DNA from: Perognathus longimembris pacificus
Lineage: Eukaryota; Chordata; Mammalia; Rodentia; Heteromyidae
Assembly (NCBI RefSeq): GCF_023159225.1
Contig: NC_063176.1
Coordinates: 9,374,963-9,438,962 of the forward strand
Direction of reading: 5' to 3'
DNA: 64,000 nucleotides
In this document: piece after piece, positions 35,621 through 47,840 of the stretch
Layout of the letters: each line of letters begins with the position of its first letter
How positions within the stretch are numbered: position 1 is the first letter of the stretch
Translations under genes and position numbers: made by a program
The notes under the pieces: model-generated
The model's database searches: none
The model's input: the letters and a program-made list of their open reading frames with translations, nothing else
What the model was told of the DNA's origin: nothing

Positions 35621-36178
35621 ATTTTGGTCTCAGTTGTTTAGAAAATTAAAAGTACTATAGAAATGTAGAGGGAATGAGGTAATATAATAGTTACCATTAG
35701 ATAGTTTCAAACTGGAGACACAGTAATGCTTTTCATATATACATATGTACCCATTATTCCAAAGAAGCTGAAAATCTTGGAAAGATATTCCTGGAAATGC
35801 AAACAAATAAAACATCAACAGAAAGGTCAAAGAGCATATTAACATAAGTATTTGAATAGGAGTTTGATTTGTCTTCACTTCCTCCTGATTTGAAGGAAGT
35901 GACAGAATTTAAAAGAAGATAAAATAAAATTGGTTTTGGTTATTCCTAAGTGTATGTATGTAATAATATACTTATGTGAAGAATTTTCAGTTTAGAAAAT
36001 CAAAAGCAAAATAGATGTGATTTCAAAATTGACTTCAGGCATTGATTTATGTTTGTGATTCTCATGGTTAGAAGTAAGAAATAGTCTGCCTAATGTTATA
36101 CTTACGATCTGGAAACTCAGCAAGAAAAGCTGAAAGTATCAGAGATAATACTTTTTAACCATATAGTATGAAAATATA
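35621..36178. other. Unique AT-rich sequence
   Basis: No repeats or genes recognised. Confidence 0.45.
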
Positions 36179-36179
36179 T

Positions 36180-36567
36180 GCAGAACATTTTCTTATAGGT
36201 TTTTACATTTATTTTAACTTATGCATAATTCCATAGAGATTGAAAAAAATGCATGACATACCATGTAATATTCTCATACATGTGTATATCATGTGTTTAA
36301 ATCAAGCAAATACATCTACTTCCTCAAATATTTATCATTTCTTTATTACAAGAACATTTAAAATCCTTCTAGCGTTTTGAAACATATGGCATAGCCATCA
36401 TTTATAACGAAAACTATGTATAATATCACAGCAAAACATCTTACTCCTAACTATATCTTAGTACTCACTGATCAGTCTTCACCCTGCCCCCATTTTCCTC
36501 TCTTCAGCCCCTTAAAACCGCTATTCCACTCTCAATTTGTATGAGGTCATTTTTATTAGGTTACGTG
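36180..36567 (-). mobile_element. Ancient L1 3' region, first part
   Basis: Plus strand reads as the complement of an old mammal-wide L1 3' region: TTTAAATCAAGCAAATACATC, TTCCTCAAATATTTATCATTTC, CCCCCATTTTCCTCTC, AGCCCCTTAAAACCGC, CTATTCCACTCTCAATTTG and TATGAGGTCATTTTTATTAGG. It continues at 36998 after an interrupting element. Confidence 0.7.
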
Positions 36568-36997
36568 GAAGAGTGAATGTGGTGGTTAGCCTTGGTTGTC
36601 AACTTGATTAGAGCTTTGTAAAGCATACCTCTTGCTATGTCTTCTGAGGGCTTTGCAGGGAGGAGTCGAACAGAAGGGCTCTGATCTAATCAATATTTAA
36701 TTCACTGATGGATCTAAAATTTGAATAGACTATTAAGGGGTGGTGAAAATGTGGAAGATGGAGGCTAGTTGTAGGAAATCAGTAACTAGGTTTGTATATA
36801 TTGGCCCTGTCACTTTCTTTTGCCAATGTTTGCTTTCTGCTGCCAGGAAATGAGGCACTTTTCTTCACCACATCTTTCCACTGTGATTTTCTGCTTCATC
36901 ACTGGCTAAGAAATATTGAACTAGCTAGCCATGGATGGATTTCTCTTAAACCTCTAGCCTGCGTAAATCCTTCATTTGTCTCTCAGTAGTATGGTTA
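36568..36997 (+). mobile_element. DNA transposon nested in old L1
   Basis: About 430 bp that interrupt the L1. It has GTGGTGGTTAGCCTTGG and TTGTCAACTTGATTAGAGC near its start and ATGGTTAGAGTGACAGAAAG near its end, the remembered termini of a mammal-wide non-autonomous DNA transposon, probably hAT-like. No transposase coding is visible. Boundaries are approximate. Confidence 0.6.
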
Positions 36998-37145
36998 GAG
37001 TGACAGAAAGTCTTGACTAATTTAGTGAGATCAAGGAAAATTTGTCTTTCTGTGTCTCACTTACTGAATATAACCTAGTAATCTTCAATTTCATTCAAGC
37101 TCTCTTGAATAACAAGATTCTACTTTTTCTATGGCTACATTTTAA
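36998..37145 (-). mobile_element. Ancient L1 3' region, second part
   Basis: TTTAGTGAGATCAAGG, AATTTGTCTTTCTGTGTCTC, ACTTACTGAATATAACCTAG and CTTCAATTTCATTCAAGC continue the L1 complement exactly where 36567 leaves off. Confidence 0.65.
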
Positions 37146-39735
37146 ATATTATTTTTTTTTAGATTTAAGAGTTTAAGGAAAGTATATAACAATATTTGGA
37201 TTTTGTCTCTTGGCTCTCACTACAACTATTTAAGTTAGTACTTACATAGGCCCAAATAAGGAGAAGGTAAAATGTTATCATCACTTAGGTAGTATAGCCT
37301 GTTAAAGTATGTTTCATATAGAATATTAAGTTCTAAGTGTCCCAAATATAGTTTTTATTTTTATAGTTACAGTGAAGTTCTTCTGGAAAAATTTTGTGGA
37401 AGTTTAATTTCATAGATTGCTTTACTAAATTTATTATTTAAATATTATTACATATTTTAGTATTATTTATTGTTTGTGTTATGTATGTGTGTGTTGTATG
37501 TGTGTGTTTCTTTCCTATGTTGGGCAGTATACACATGGCTTCCATAACTTGTAGAAAAATGGATTTCCCATTAGCTGTTTCTTAATTATGGAATTGAAAT
37601 TGGAATCACTATACTCACCATTGTATTTCTTTTTTTGTTCAAGTTTACTTACATTTTTTTTCTCATTAGTTTGATATACTACGTGGAACAAGAGTTTGTT
37701 ATGGCTTGCTTCTTAGTCTGAAATATTATCTATTAAAATACCTTCCAATGAACATTTCATGAATAATCTGATAGATGAAGGTGTGAAAGTGTGAAATACT
37801 ACTTTCTTTCCTTTCTGAGAGAATTTATGTCCTTTAAGTGTTGTTTATGGCACAAAAAGACAATCTGGATCACTTCCCATTATTCATTTTCAATATAGAA
37901 CTTTATTTCAATATAGAAAGTATTTATGGCCAGAAAAATGAATTTCTTCTTAATCATTAGCACATATAAATAAAAAAGTGGGTATCTAGCTCATTACCTC
38001 TAATTGTACCTATAGTAATTATGCAATATGACAGAACTATGAGGCTATGTTAAATTAGTTTTGTTGAGAAGAATATTATTTTAATTATGGATTGTTTTGC
38101 AGTAATAATGATCCCAAGATACCGAATTTTACTAGTTAAATGTGATTAGGGAGAAAAGGTATAAATTTAAGACTTACTAGTGGTCAACCCAGAATTATAT
38201 AAGAATTGGTATTTTGTAGGAATAATATGTTGTTCATTTTATTGTTATATCTTATGAAAAAGAACTCTATTCAATCCTTTCCAACCCAACCCCTTTCCTT
38301 CAATTTTCTGAAGGACCGGAAGATATTCATTGACTAATATGTCTGCATTCTACCTCAATATAGTATTTTAGATTTCATTGTATTTAGTAATTCAAACAAG
38401 GTCTTCTTTAATTTTAAAACTTCTTTTTAATATTTGCCATATTTCCAGTCATTACTTATCATTTAATTCACATTTTTAAATCATATTATTTTATTGAAGC
38501 AATGATAATATATAAATTAAAATAAGTGCATGAAATAATAATATAAAAAGCTATAAAATCCAAGCATTTTTTCATATAAATGAGAACTTTGTACAACAAT
38601 GCTTTTAATATTGTTTTAAGTGAAAGTTATTTGCAGTCAATGGAAAGGCATAGAGTAGCTTATCTTAAATAACAAAATGAGTGAATATTTTGATAAGCAT
38701 ATGGTATTAAATTTTACAGTAGAAAGATATGTCAGTGAAAATATTCAACAAACATATTTGTGAGAGTGTATCTAATAATAAGAATAGAATCCTCATTACA
38801 ATATCTAAAATTTGCAGTTAAAATACTGAAATTTTGATTTCCAGATGAATTACCTAGTGATAGGGAATAAAAAAAATACTAATATGTATTATGAATTTAA
38901 GAATGGTGGGTTTGCACTAATCCCAGAAAGACAGATTTGGGTTTGAAACCGTAATTTTATTTCAAATTTGGGGGAGTTATAGTTCAGTTTCTTTGGGGTA
39001 AATTTTCAACACAGGGTGGCTTTAGATTGAACTGTGCAACTCTTATTGACATTAATGGGAATCTTTCATCTAAATCTTCCCATGCTGTGCTTAAAATGTA
39101 CCCCTAGTGTTTCTCAGCTACCCAAGATGTTAAAATAGAGTTGTTGTGGGGCATAGTATAAATACATGTTTAGGCAGTTTAAAATATTTATTTGATATAG
39201 GGTTATGTGAACTGTTACACAGAACTCAAACTTAATACTCTAATTTTTACTGTAGAATAGTGGTGTCCTTTGTATAAAACTATATGTTTTATTTCAACCA
39301 AGTCATAGGCACTATGCTTCAATCTGAGCACATTTTCTTCTTTGCTATGATTTTTTTTGTTTTTAAGATGACACTAAGACAGAGTGAAAGCACCCAAGGG
39401 ACACACGTGTGCGAGAACCTTAGCATTTGTTTTTGTTTCCTCCTGGTCTTTATTTTTCATGTGTACAACATTGGTGGCTTCAGAATCCTCCTAGCCAGCA
39501 CAAGCCACACATATTGAGTTTTACTGTGTTTTCTCCTTTCTATGGCTGGTTGATATACTCACATATTTACTATAAAGTGTGTTTTGCAGCATTTGCTTTT
39601 TGCATTTTAGTTTTATGATGTATTTTATCATGAAAATGCTTGATTTAGAGAAATTAAAGCCTCTTGAAAATCTATTTTGACAAATACCATACATTACTGG
39701 GAGGGAATATCATATAGTTACAAACATTGTAACTT
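37146..39735. other. Unique AT-rich sequence
   Basis: About 2.6 kb with no recognised repeats except T/A runs and short GT stretches (37480-37510). Confidence 0.5.
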
Positions 39736-39739
39736 TATA

Positions 39740-39880
39740 ATTACCAAATGCACTTCATTTTTTAGGTCCTATGTCAGAATACAGGAAAGGCATTTGGGCA
39801 CCCATGTTTTTTTGCCGCACTGTTCAGGATAGCCAAATTATGAAAGGAGACAGATGCCATTCTGGGAATCAAATAGCTGT
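39740..39880 (+). pseudogene. Old L1 ORF2 fragment
   Basis: CACCCATGTTTTTTTGCCGC, ACTGTTCAGGATAGCCAAATT and ATGAAAGGAGACAGATGCC match the nucleotide sequence around the ORF2 landmark that translates as MFIAALFTIAK in better-preserved copies. Reading frame is lost. Confidence 0.6.
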
Positions 39881-41539
39881 CTCTATCTGTTAACACATAT
39901 TGTGTGTATATAATATCACTCTAGGAGAGGACTTGTGGCTTAATAAGGCGAATTCACTAAAATTTTCTGCCTTCAAATTTTATTCCAAAAAATTTAAAAT
40001 CATTTGAAAAAGAGGATCTCATTTACTGTATAAGTAAAGTAGTGATGGGGATTAATACCCACAGATAAAATAGAACAGCTGGAGATTTATTAATCATTTC
40101 TATTTTGAAGTACCATTATAAATTGTCTTCAAAGCAAATGTTTTTGGTATGAAATGAGACACTGGAACACTATGACCAATGCAAACATGCGATATTCAAA
40201 GATACATGAGGAATCATTGATAAATTGGCTCCTTGGATAGTCAGACATTCTGATTAAAAGGAACTGGATATATGTAAAGTGTGAACTACTTACCTCAATT
40301 ATTCAGTTTTATTACAAATATTTAAAAAATGTTTCATCACATTTAAGCATGGTGTAATAAATATGATAAGGCCTCTTGGACATAGGTGCTTACAGTGCCT
40401 GAGTATCATTTCATTTATTTATGTTTATGTTTTAGAATATGAAACTTCTACTTAAAATAAATGAGTTTATGTGGACTCTCCTTAGTCTATTGATCTACTC
40501 ATGTTAAAATGTTTTTAAAATAATTTGTAGTGTATGTTCTTGTACTTTATATTTTCTATTAAAACCTAGCTACGATCAAGTTGTAACCTTATTGATTTAA
40601 AAAATCAAGTTAGTGAAGTACTCTTTCTCATTTATATATATGTGTGTGTATATATACATTTACATATATATGAGAGAGATACATAGATACATAGATAGAC
40701 AGATCTATTTATAATTAATTTTTGGCCTTGAAATAAATGTATGTAGTCACTAGAAACATCCTACTTCCTAATTCTATTTGGAAAATAGCATATTCTTCTT
40801 ATTCAATTAACATTAATGGTGAAAACTAAGGAAACTAAATCTCAGCGAAAATAAAGCTGTCACTTCTAGCTATGCAGATTCTGGCTGGAGAAAACATGCT
40901 TATGTGTTGGATCAAGGTTAAAGAATTTACTGTTTCTGAAAGGTGACTATGGGGTTGCTGGCATGGTGAATGAATATGTATTCCATTAATGGATGAACTT
41001 CTCACCTATGTGATAAATAATATACTTTACAGAGAAGCAAATGAGGAAATTTAATTCTTTTGCTTCAAGGAAGTGAGATATGGTGAACATGGCCAACTCA
41101 ACTCGAAAAGCTGCCTCTTTACTAATGTACCACAGATAAATATGACAACGCTTAGCAAAGTAAAGCATAAGAAAACGCTTAGCAAAATTAATTTTCCCTT
41201 ACCTCATGGAATAAATATAAAATACATAATGATACGCTAACTATAGTAAATATAATAGTAGAGTAGTTGGTATAAGTGTATTTTGCACCATAAACTAGTG
41301 TATTATGTGATACTTTATTCCAGTGTCATACAGACTCAGGAGATATGGATTGAACTCTAAAATTTTGAATGCAGATAAAATAATGGGATTTTGCTTTATT
41401 TTGAATTCTAGAATCTAGGATACAGATATCTCATCACCAATTAAGTTATTTGATAGATTAGGAATATGCCAAATCAAAAGCTATCATAATTGTATTGACA
41501 AATTTTACTTATATTGTGGTAACTTTACTTATTGTATGT
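39881..41539. other. Unique AT-rich sequence with small repeats
   Basis: About 1.7 kb. A mixed TA/TG/GATA stretch lies at 40632-40705. No gene recognised. Confidence 0.5.
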
Positions 41540-41554
41540 TGTTCTCTTCTTTTT

Positions 41555-41766
41555 CGTTGTTATTTGTTTTGTTTTTTGCCAGTCCTGGGGCTTGAACTCA
41601 GGGCCTGAGCACTGTCCCTGGCTTCTTTTTGCTCAAGGTTAGCACTCTACCACTTGAGCCACAGCACCACTTCGAGCTTTTTCTATCTATGTGGTGCTGA
41701 GGAATCGAACCCAGGGTTTCATATTTACTAGGTGAGCACTTTACCACTAGGCCATATTCCCAGCCC
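41555..41766 (-). mobile_element. Dimeric ID-like SINE
   Basis: Complete reverse-strand copy. The target-site duplication TGTTCTCTTCTTTTT is at 41540-41554 and 41767-41781. Both monomers are present; its ID half is slightly older (GGCTGGGAATATGGCC). Confidence 0.95.
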
Positions 41767-41781
41767 TGTTCTCTTCTTTTT

Positions 41782-42399
41782 TAAAAAGACTTATTTTATT
41801 GACATTAGTGTCAAAAATTTTCCAAAATATAATTACATTTGCAGAATTTTTTTTTAAAGAAATCTATTTCTCTATCTGAGGATTTGAGAAGCTAAGTTCT
41901 AGAGCCTTATGTATAAAGAGGATCTACCCTGGAAATTAGTCACAAATTGCTGCTCCCTGCCTTAAGGTGTAAACAAGAGGGAACTCTGAGAAAGATAATA
42001 TATTAAATACAGATAGATATTACTTCTTTATAGCAATGCTTAAAATGGTATATTTGGAATAAAATAAGAATTTAAATTTGCTTATTTATGTTTTATATTA
42101 GAAATACAAGGTTGAATATTGTCAGGAGCCACCTTTCTTGCCTTCTATAAGCTGTGACCCTTACCCACAGATCTAGGAATGGGCCTTCAAAGTGAGGTAT
42201 GGAGATGTATTTTAGGATGTGAGAAGGACCGAGTGCTGATTCGGTCTCCAGCTGCATTTTGCAGTCTCTTTTCAATGTTGCTTACAAACAGCAATGTAAA
42301 AATGGCATATAACATAGTTTTCAAAGGATCTTCTGGAGTATATTATAGATGTATCTTTTCAAATTTAATTCTGATTGTATATCTTATAAAGCTTTGGGT
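41782..42399. other. Unique sequence, no gene seen
   Basis: AT-rich, no repeat recognised. A 182-residue frame starting at 42179 continues through the adjacent SINE and is an artefact. Confidence 0.5.
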
Positions 42400-42415
42400 G
42401 GGGTTTTTCTCTTCT

Positions 42416-42416
<1 letters not shown>

Positions 42417-42447
<31 letters not shown>

Positions 42448-42665
42448 ATTTATTATTATTTTTTTTTTTTTGGCCAGTCCTGGGCCTTGGACTCAGGGCC
42501 TGAGCACCATCCCTGGCTTCTTCCAGCTCAAGGCTAGCACTCTGCCACCTGAGCCACAGCGCCCCTCCTGGCCGTTTTACATATATGTGGTGCTGGGGAA
42601 TCGAACCGGGAGCTTCATGTGTAGGAGGCAAGCACTCTTGCCACTAGGCCATATTCCCAGCCCCT
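42417..42665 (-). mobile_element. Dimeric ID-like SINE with (TAAA)n tail
   Basis: Complete reverse-strand copy whose tail reads (TTTA)n then T12 on the plus strand (42417-42472). A perfect 17-bp target-site duplication (GGGGTTTTTCTCTTCTT) is at 42400-42416 and 42666-42682. Confidence 0.96.
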
Positions 42666-42682
42666 GGGGTTTTTCTCTTCTT

Positions 42683-43685
42683 CAAATTGGATTTAGGAAG
42701 ATATTTATTATCCTAATCAATAGATGAAATAGCGACAAATATAGTCCTAAATTGTACTGTTGCATTGAATTAATTGAAATTTTCCTAAATTCATGTAATA
42801 TATGGGATATTTACTTCCTGATGTAAAAATGGTTAATATAATCCATATAAGTTGAATTAATACTTTTTACTTAAAGGCTTAATAAAAATAATTGGAAATT
42901 GGAAAAATGGAGAATGACTTCTACTTGGAGGAGCTTAATCCACTATTAGAAACTGGTTTATTAGAAATAGAACTGTGCAACAAAATGTTGTGTTAAAGCT
43001 ACTTTTCTGTTTTTATGTTTGAAGCAAAGGCATTTAAGCAAGCCTCTTATCTTTACTAAACAAACCTGATTGTCTTCATGGAGAATTCACAGCTGGGTTT
43101 ATGATGATGGGATTATCTCACTTAGACAATTGACACCCAGAAAAGCAGGATTTAATGCATAGATTCCTTTACATTCTGTTTTACTTTCATGATTACTCAG
43201 TTTTTCAGAGAGCTCTCCTTGCTGTATAAGATTATGCCTGTAATGAGGAAACTCAGCATGAACCATGAACAATGGTTCTGATTCATCTTTTCTCTTTAAT
43301 CGGCTAGAGGAGTCAGAAATGTATGAGTGTTGTAAACTGCTATTCAGGTCAAATTCTCTTTTGAGAATGATATTCCAGTTACACAATTTATCCATCTATT
43401 AACATACTGAAATATCAAAAGCTTCATTCTTTTGAAAGGAGAATCAGTTCTTTTCATACAACTTAGAGCAATTTAGCCAGTCTGTCTCTGTGTGTGCGTG
43501 TGTGTGCACACACGTGTGTCCCCCCACAAATAAACATATATGTATACATATGGTAGCATTGACTTTTTATATATGTGAACTGTATATACATACATACTCA
43601 TACGTTTTATATATATAGAACATTTTTTATAGCGAACAAAGATCATTCATATTAATAATATACTTGATATCAAAGATACAGTTCA
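42683..43685. other. Unique sequence with GT/TA patches
   Basis: About 1 kb; alternating GT/CA and TATA stretches at 43485-43620. No gene recognised. Confidence 0.5.
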
Positions 43686-43689
43686 AAAT

Positions 43690-44060
43690 ACTGGAATTGC
43701 TTTCACATATTGTAATGACACTCGCGGCTCAGTGAGAAAATGCAGAAGCTACTTGCATCCTCCCTTCAATGCTGGCCATCAACTCCAAACCATCCCCAGA
43801 AAACAGCTCTGAAGAACTTTTCCTTCGCGAGGGATTGACTTGAGGAAGCTGTTTGCCTTTGTCAATTCAAACGCGAGTTAGCCTGGTGGAATAATTTGCT
43901 TGTTCCCTACACTCCATATATATTGAGCAGATCCTCCTGGAGTCCATGCTGCTCTGGAAGGGTCTGTGAAGCTGTGCCTCTAAAGCCTTTCATGAGTTCT
44001 CTTTTCTGAGGAGGACTGGATTGTCTGTGGAAGGCTGGCTGTATTTTTTTCCCCCCTCTC
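43690..44060. promoter_or_regulatory. CpG-containing unique patch
   Basis: In a window where CpG is scarce, ACTCGCGGC (near 43721), CTTCGCGAGGG (near 43825) and AAACGCGAGTT (near 43870) cluster within 160 bp of repeat-free, more GC-balanced DNA. This could be a conserved enhancer or a weak promoter. It is far too small and CpG-poor to be a CpG island. Confidence 0.3.
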
Positions 44061-45056
44061 TAATAAACAGAGTATAAAATATGGAGTGTAGAGATTATTT
44101 CAGTGTCTCGTGTTCCTTGATGTGTATAGGGGATTGGAGGTGTGCGGGTGAAATCAGGCTCATTATGTCTTTCAGTTTATTCGTTTGTTTGGTGCCCTGT
44201 CAACTTGCCAGCCCTCACTGTGGGACAGCAGCCCTTTGTATAACAATCTGCCAACATTCATGGTGGCTACATTCACTGTACCCATTCTACTGGGGAACTC
44301 TATTACGCCTGGGTTTTGAATGCACAGCTTCATGATATCTGGGTATAAACAGTGTGCCCAGCAACAAAGACATCCTTTGTATTCCTTAATCTTTTTATAA
44401 TCCCTTTTTTTCCCCCCACTAGCTTTGAAGAGGGGATTTTCTGAAAATAGGAAGGAAAATACATGTTGTCACCACTCTCCTCCATGCTTCCGTAATGTGG
44501 TGTTTAGGTGGGACCATAGTTCTTCTCATTTTAAAACCTGATTTGTTCCTTAGACTGAGATGGCTGAAACTTGAGACTCCTTCTCTACCTGTGGAGGTGT
44601 GGGTGAAGTGGCCTTTATTGTCTTTCAGTTACCTTACCTGGCAGGTGGCCTCCTTGATTATTCTTGGCTTGTGCAGTCCTAGTGCTTCTCTGATCCTTGT
44701 AAGCTGGGGGCCCCTCCCACTACAGTCCTGTGGAATTCTTAAAGCAACACTTTTCTCCAAGGAAAATGTGCCTCTGGCACTTTTGTGGTCACCTCCACTG
44801 AGTCTGGGTTGTTTATTCTCTCTTATCAGTGGGAGTTTGAGGAGCTTTTGAGGATATAAGCCCTTCAATCAAGAGTTAGAAATTATGCAGGGAAGGTTTG
44901 CTTTCCTTTCCGCCTCAGCACTGTGAAGTACTTTAGTGACAGAATTTAGGCCCTGAGTGAGGAATAAAAGCAAGATATTTAGGGTGTCATAACACTTTAA
45001 AGAGATGCTGGAATCTACTTTTGTCCTCTAAGGGGCATATAGAGGTTTTATAAATA
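44061..45056. other. GC-balanced unique sequence, no exon proven
   Basis: About 1 kb, noticeably less AT-rich than its surroundings. It holds open frames at 44081-44335 (84 codons) and 44495-44851 (118 codons, hydrophobic), neither with recognisable domains. A conserved non-coding or untranslated exon cannot be excluded. Confidence 0.4.
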
Positions 45057-45060
45057 TGGT

Positions 45061-45320
45061 TTCCTTCCTTCCTTCTTTCCTTCCTTCCTTCCTTCCTTCC
45101 TTCCTTCCTTCCTTCCTTCCTTCCTTCCTTCCTTCCTTCCTTCCTTCCTTCTTTCCCTCCTTCCTTCCTTCCTTCCTTCCTTCTTTCCCTCCTTCCTTCC
45201 TTCCTTCCTTCCTTCCTTCCTTCCTTCCTTCCTTCCTTCCTTCCTTCCTTCCTTCCTTCCCTCCTTCCTTCCTTCCCTCCTTCCTCCACTCCTCCTCCCT
45301 TTCTTCCTCCCTTCCTCCTG
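45061..45320. repeat. (TTCC)n polypyrimidine microsatellite
   Basis: About 240 bp of TTCC units with scattered TTTC and CCTC variants, then degenerate CCT/CTC. Long Arg/Lys/Glu/Gly frames on the other strand and Phe/Leu/Pro/Ser frames on this one are translations of the tract. Confidence 0.98.
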
Positions 45321-45650
45321 CTCTCTCTGTCTCTTTTCCTTCTCGTTTTTTTTTCTGCTCTCTCTGATTTTTTACTTGTCTGTTTTGTTTTTGTTGGACT
45401 TCTAACCAGAGTGAAGATGTGTGTGTCCACTCTTTTTGGAAAAAAAAATCATTTGAATCTCTTGTAATTGAAATGTTCATCTTAAAATTTGTTGCATACT
45501 TGCCAGTGTACTGTTTCTCATTTAATTGTGTATGATCTTAAAAGTAATGACTCCTTTGATAAATATTGGGATTTTAAAGGTGTATGTTTCTATTGATATA
45601 ATCTTATCTCAATTGGGAAGAGCATGGCGTGCAGATATCCTTACATATAT
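45321..45650. other. Unique sequence, no gene seen
   Basis: Short AT-rich interval between the microsatellite and a SINE. Confidence 0.45.
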
Positions 45651-45654
45651 TTAT

Positions 45655-45905
45655 TTATGCAAGGGTTTACACTCAGGGCCTGTGTACTGACCTTTAGTTT
45701 CTTATTTTACTCAAAGAGCTGGTGCTCTTACCACTTGAACTATGGTTCCACTTTTAGATTTTGTATGATTAATTGGAAATTGAGAGTTTCACAGACATTT
45801 TTGCCTTGTCTGGCTTCACACAGCAACCCTCCAATCTTACCTTCCTGAATAAGTACGATTATAGGTGTGGGCTACCAGCAGCCGGACTGCAGATACTCTT
45901 CTACA
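45655..45905 (-). mobile_element. Composite B1/tRNA-like SINE
   Basis: CACTCAGGGCCTGTGTACTG, GAGCTGGTGCTCTTACCAC, TTGAACTATGGTTCCAC, TTAATTGGAAATTGAGAG, CTTGTCTGGCTTCACACAGC and GATTATAGGTGTGGGCTACC give the complement of the right monomer followed by the complement of the B1 half. Confidence 0.75.
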
Positions 45906-45984
45906 TGTATATACAAGGTATATGTAAGCATTCTAAATATAGCCATGCCTGGTAAGATCTTAAAAGTGCATCTCAGGAAGAATA

Positions 45985-46083
45985 TTGTGTGTGTGTATGT
46001 GTGTGTGTGTGTGTGTGTGCACGCACACATATGAATACACACTTACATACATATATACATGTGTGTATATATACATATATATT
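45985..46083. repeat. (GT)n / (CA)(TA)n microsatellite
   Basis: About 35 bp of GT units, a GCACGC junction, then CA/TA alternation. Purine-pyrimidine alternation throughout favours Z-DNA or cruciform forms. Confidence 0.95.
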
Positions 46084-47170
46084 AGGTAACAATTATAGTG
46101 AAAAAATTCTTCAGTAAAATAGTTTATCTAAAACTGATCTCCACGTTAATATGAAATAGAGGAAATACCTTTTTCTTCTTATTTTGGGTGTTTTCCACAA
46201 TTAACACACATACTGTACCCTGCTGTGTTGTGTTGTATGTGTCAGAGGACAATCAGTTTTGTTTGTCAAGTTATGGTGTCACTGGATCTTTGTACAGAGA
46301 TCACATATTGAATAAATGTAATTTTTATGAAAGAATTCTGAGAGATTATAGTTTAAAAACTCACCAAGGAAAGTCATCATAAGTAGCCTCTAGCACAAAT
46401 AAATTTATAATTATATGTAATTATATGTGAACCTTTGTTATCAGTTGAGTCAGCTTAGCTATATAATTCTTGTTTTATGATTGAATGAGCAGAAAGAATA
46501 TATATATACACACTTTTATTCACATATATACATAGAAATTTGTGTATATATAAAGATGTCTGTATGTTTATACGTATATTTGTATACACACAATTATATG
46601 CATAAGTGTGTATGTGTGTGATGAACGGAATTATACTTTACTACAGTCAAGTAAAGAACTCATAATGATGGTTCAGGAACTGTGTATTTCAGTATTATAT
46701 AGATAACACCATGCTGTATTTCTATTTCCATCTATTCAAAAACTATTGGGTAAATATCAAAGTCACCATGTTAATCACAATGAACATTTCTAGCGAATGG
46801 GGATCATTGAAGGCTTGTGACAAATTGTAGGCAAACTAAGAATATAGCAGAATTAGCAGTGTATTATATTAATTGGATACAGCTTGCAGACATTTCCATG
46901 TTCTGTGATCCTTTCATGTTCACATACAGAAAGTGATTCCTAGTCCATGACACATATCTTGCTTTTGAGTACTAGTGATAATCTTTGAGATTTATACAAT
47001 ATTCCTTGCATGATGACTGGTACTCTTTGTAACTACTTTAGAGTGTGATTGACTTGATGATTTATCAAAGCTTTGTCTTTCCTAGTCTTTCACCAGAGTG
47101 CTTAGGTTCTTTGACTTTGTGATAAACAATTTCATGGACAGTCCAAAATCAGACCTAATTTGGGCATGAT
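46084..47170. other. Unique AT-rich sequence with TA/TG patch
   Basis: About 1.1 kb; an alternating TA/TG/CA stretch at 46499-46620. No gene recognised. Confidence 0.5.
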
Positions 47171-47174
47171 AAAA

Positions 47175-47206
<32 letters not shown>
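47175..47206. repeat. (CA)16 microsatellite
   Basis: About 16 perfect CA units followed by GTATATATGG and a further short GTGTGCG stretch, next to a reverse-strand SINE. Confidence 0.97.
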
Positions 47207-47208
<2 letters not shown>

Positions 47209-47234
47209 ATATATGGAGAGTGTGCGTGTGTGTG

Positions 47235-47450
47235 CTGTTACTTGGGCTTGCACTCAGGGCCTTGTGCTCTCACGTGGCTTTCTGACTCAAGTCGGGAGCT
47301 CTACTACTTGAGTCATACATTCACTTCTCGTGTTTTACTAGTTAATTGGAAATAATAGTTTCACTATTTGTCTGCCCCAGATGGCTTTGATCAGATTTCA
47401 GCCTTTTGAACACCTAGGATTACTCACCTGAGCCACCAGCACCTGGCTTG
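47235..47450 (-). mobile_element. Composite B1/tRNA-like SINE
   Basis: TTGCACTCAGGGCCTTGTGC, GAGCTCTACTACTTGAGTC, GTTAATTGGAAATAATAG, CCAGATGGCTTTGATCAG and ATTACTCACCTGAGCCACC appear in the order expected for a reverse-strand composite. Confidence 0.75.
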
Positions 47451-47840
47451 TATTTTATATTAGTAGGAATATGAGTATTTGTCACAGTAAATTTTCAGAG
47501 TGAATTCTGTATGAGTTTGCTCCGGTAACAACATATAGACATGGAGATATTCAAATAGCATTGTAAATAAAATTGCCTCGCCCTTTATATAGTAATATAA
47601 GTTTGCACAGATGATTTTTATCATTTGGCAGTATCTCTGCCTGATGATAGAGCCCAGGGGAACAATCTTTGGTCTTTTGGTCCTTGGGTTTGTGAAGCTC
47701 AGGTGTTTTGGAGCTGGGCTGCTGTCAGTTGCTTTATTCTCAGAGGATATCCTGTACTTGGGCAGGGAGTGTTCAGGCAGAGGAAAACAGTTTGTTTGGT
47801 CAGAAGAAAGGAAACAACAACAACAGAAAACAACCCAGAT
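47451..47840. other. Unique sequence, no gene seen
   Basis: Overlapping short frames around 47611-47900 in all three phases show that openness here is compositional rather than coding. Confidence 0.45.

Noticed and set aside
42179..42727. 182-residue frame, the longest in the window
   Set aside because: Its middle is the (TTTA)n tail and body of a SINE with a perfect target duplication; no ancestral gene is visible.
43690..44060. CpG island
   Set aside because: Only a handful of CpGs and moderate GC content; fails any usual island criterion.
44495..44851. 118-residue hydrophobic frame
   Set aside because: No recognisable membrane-protein family, no splice or promoter evidence; kept only as part of a wider finding.
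44987..45480. 147- and 150-residue frames rich in Arg, Lys, Glu and Gly, and a Phe/Leu/Pro/Ser frame on the other strand
   Set aside because: Translations of the TTCC microsatellite at 45061-45320.
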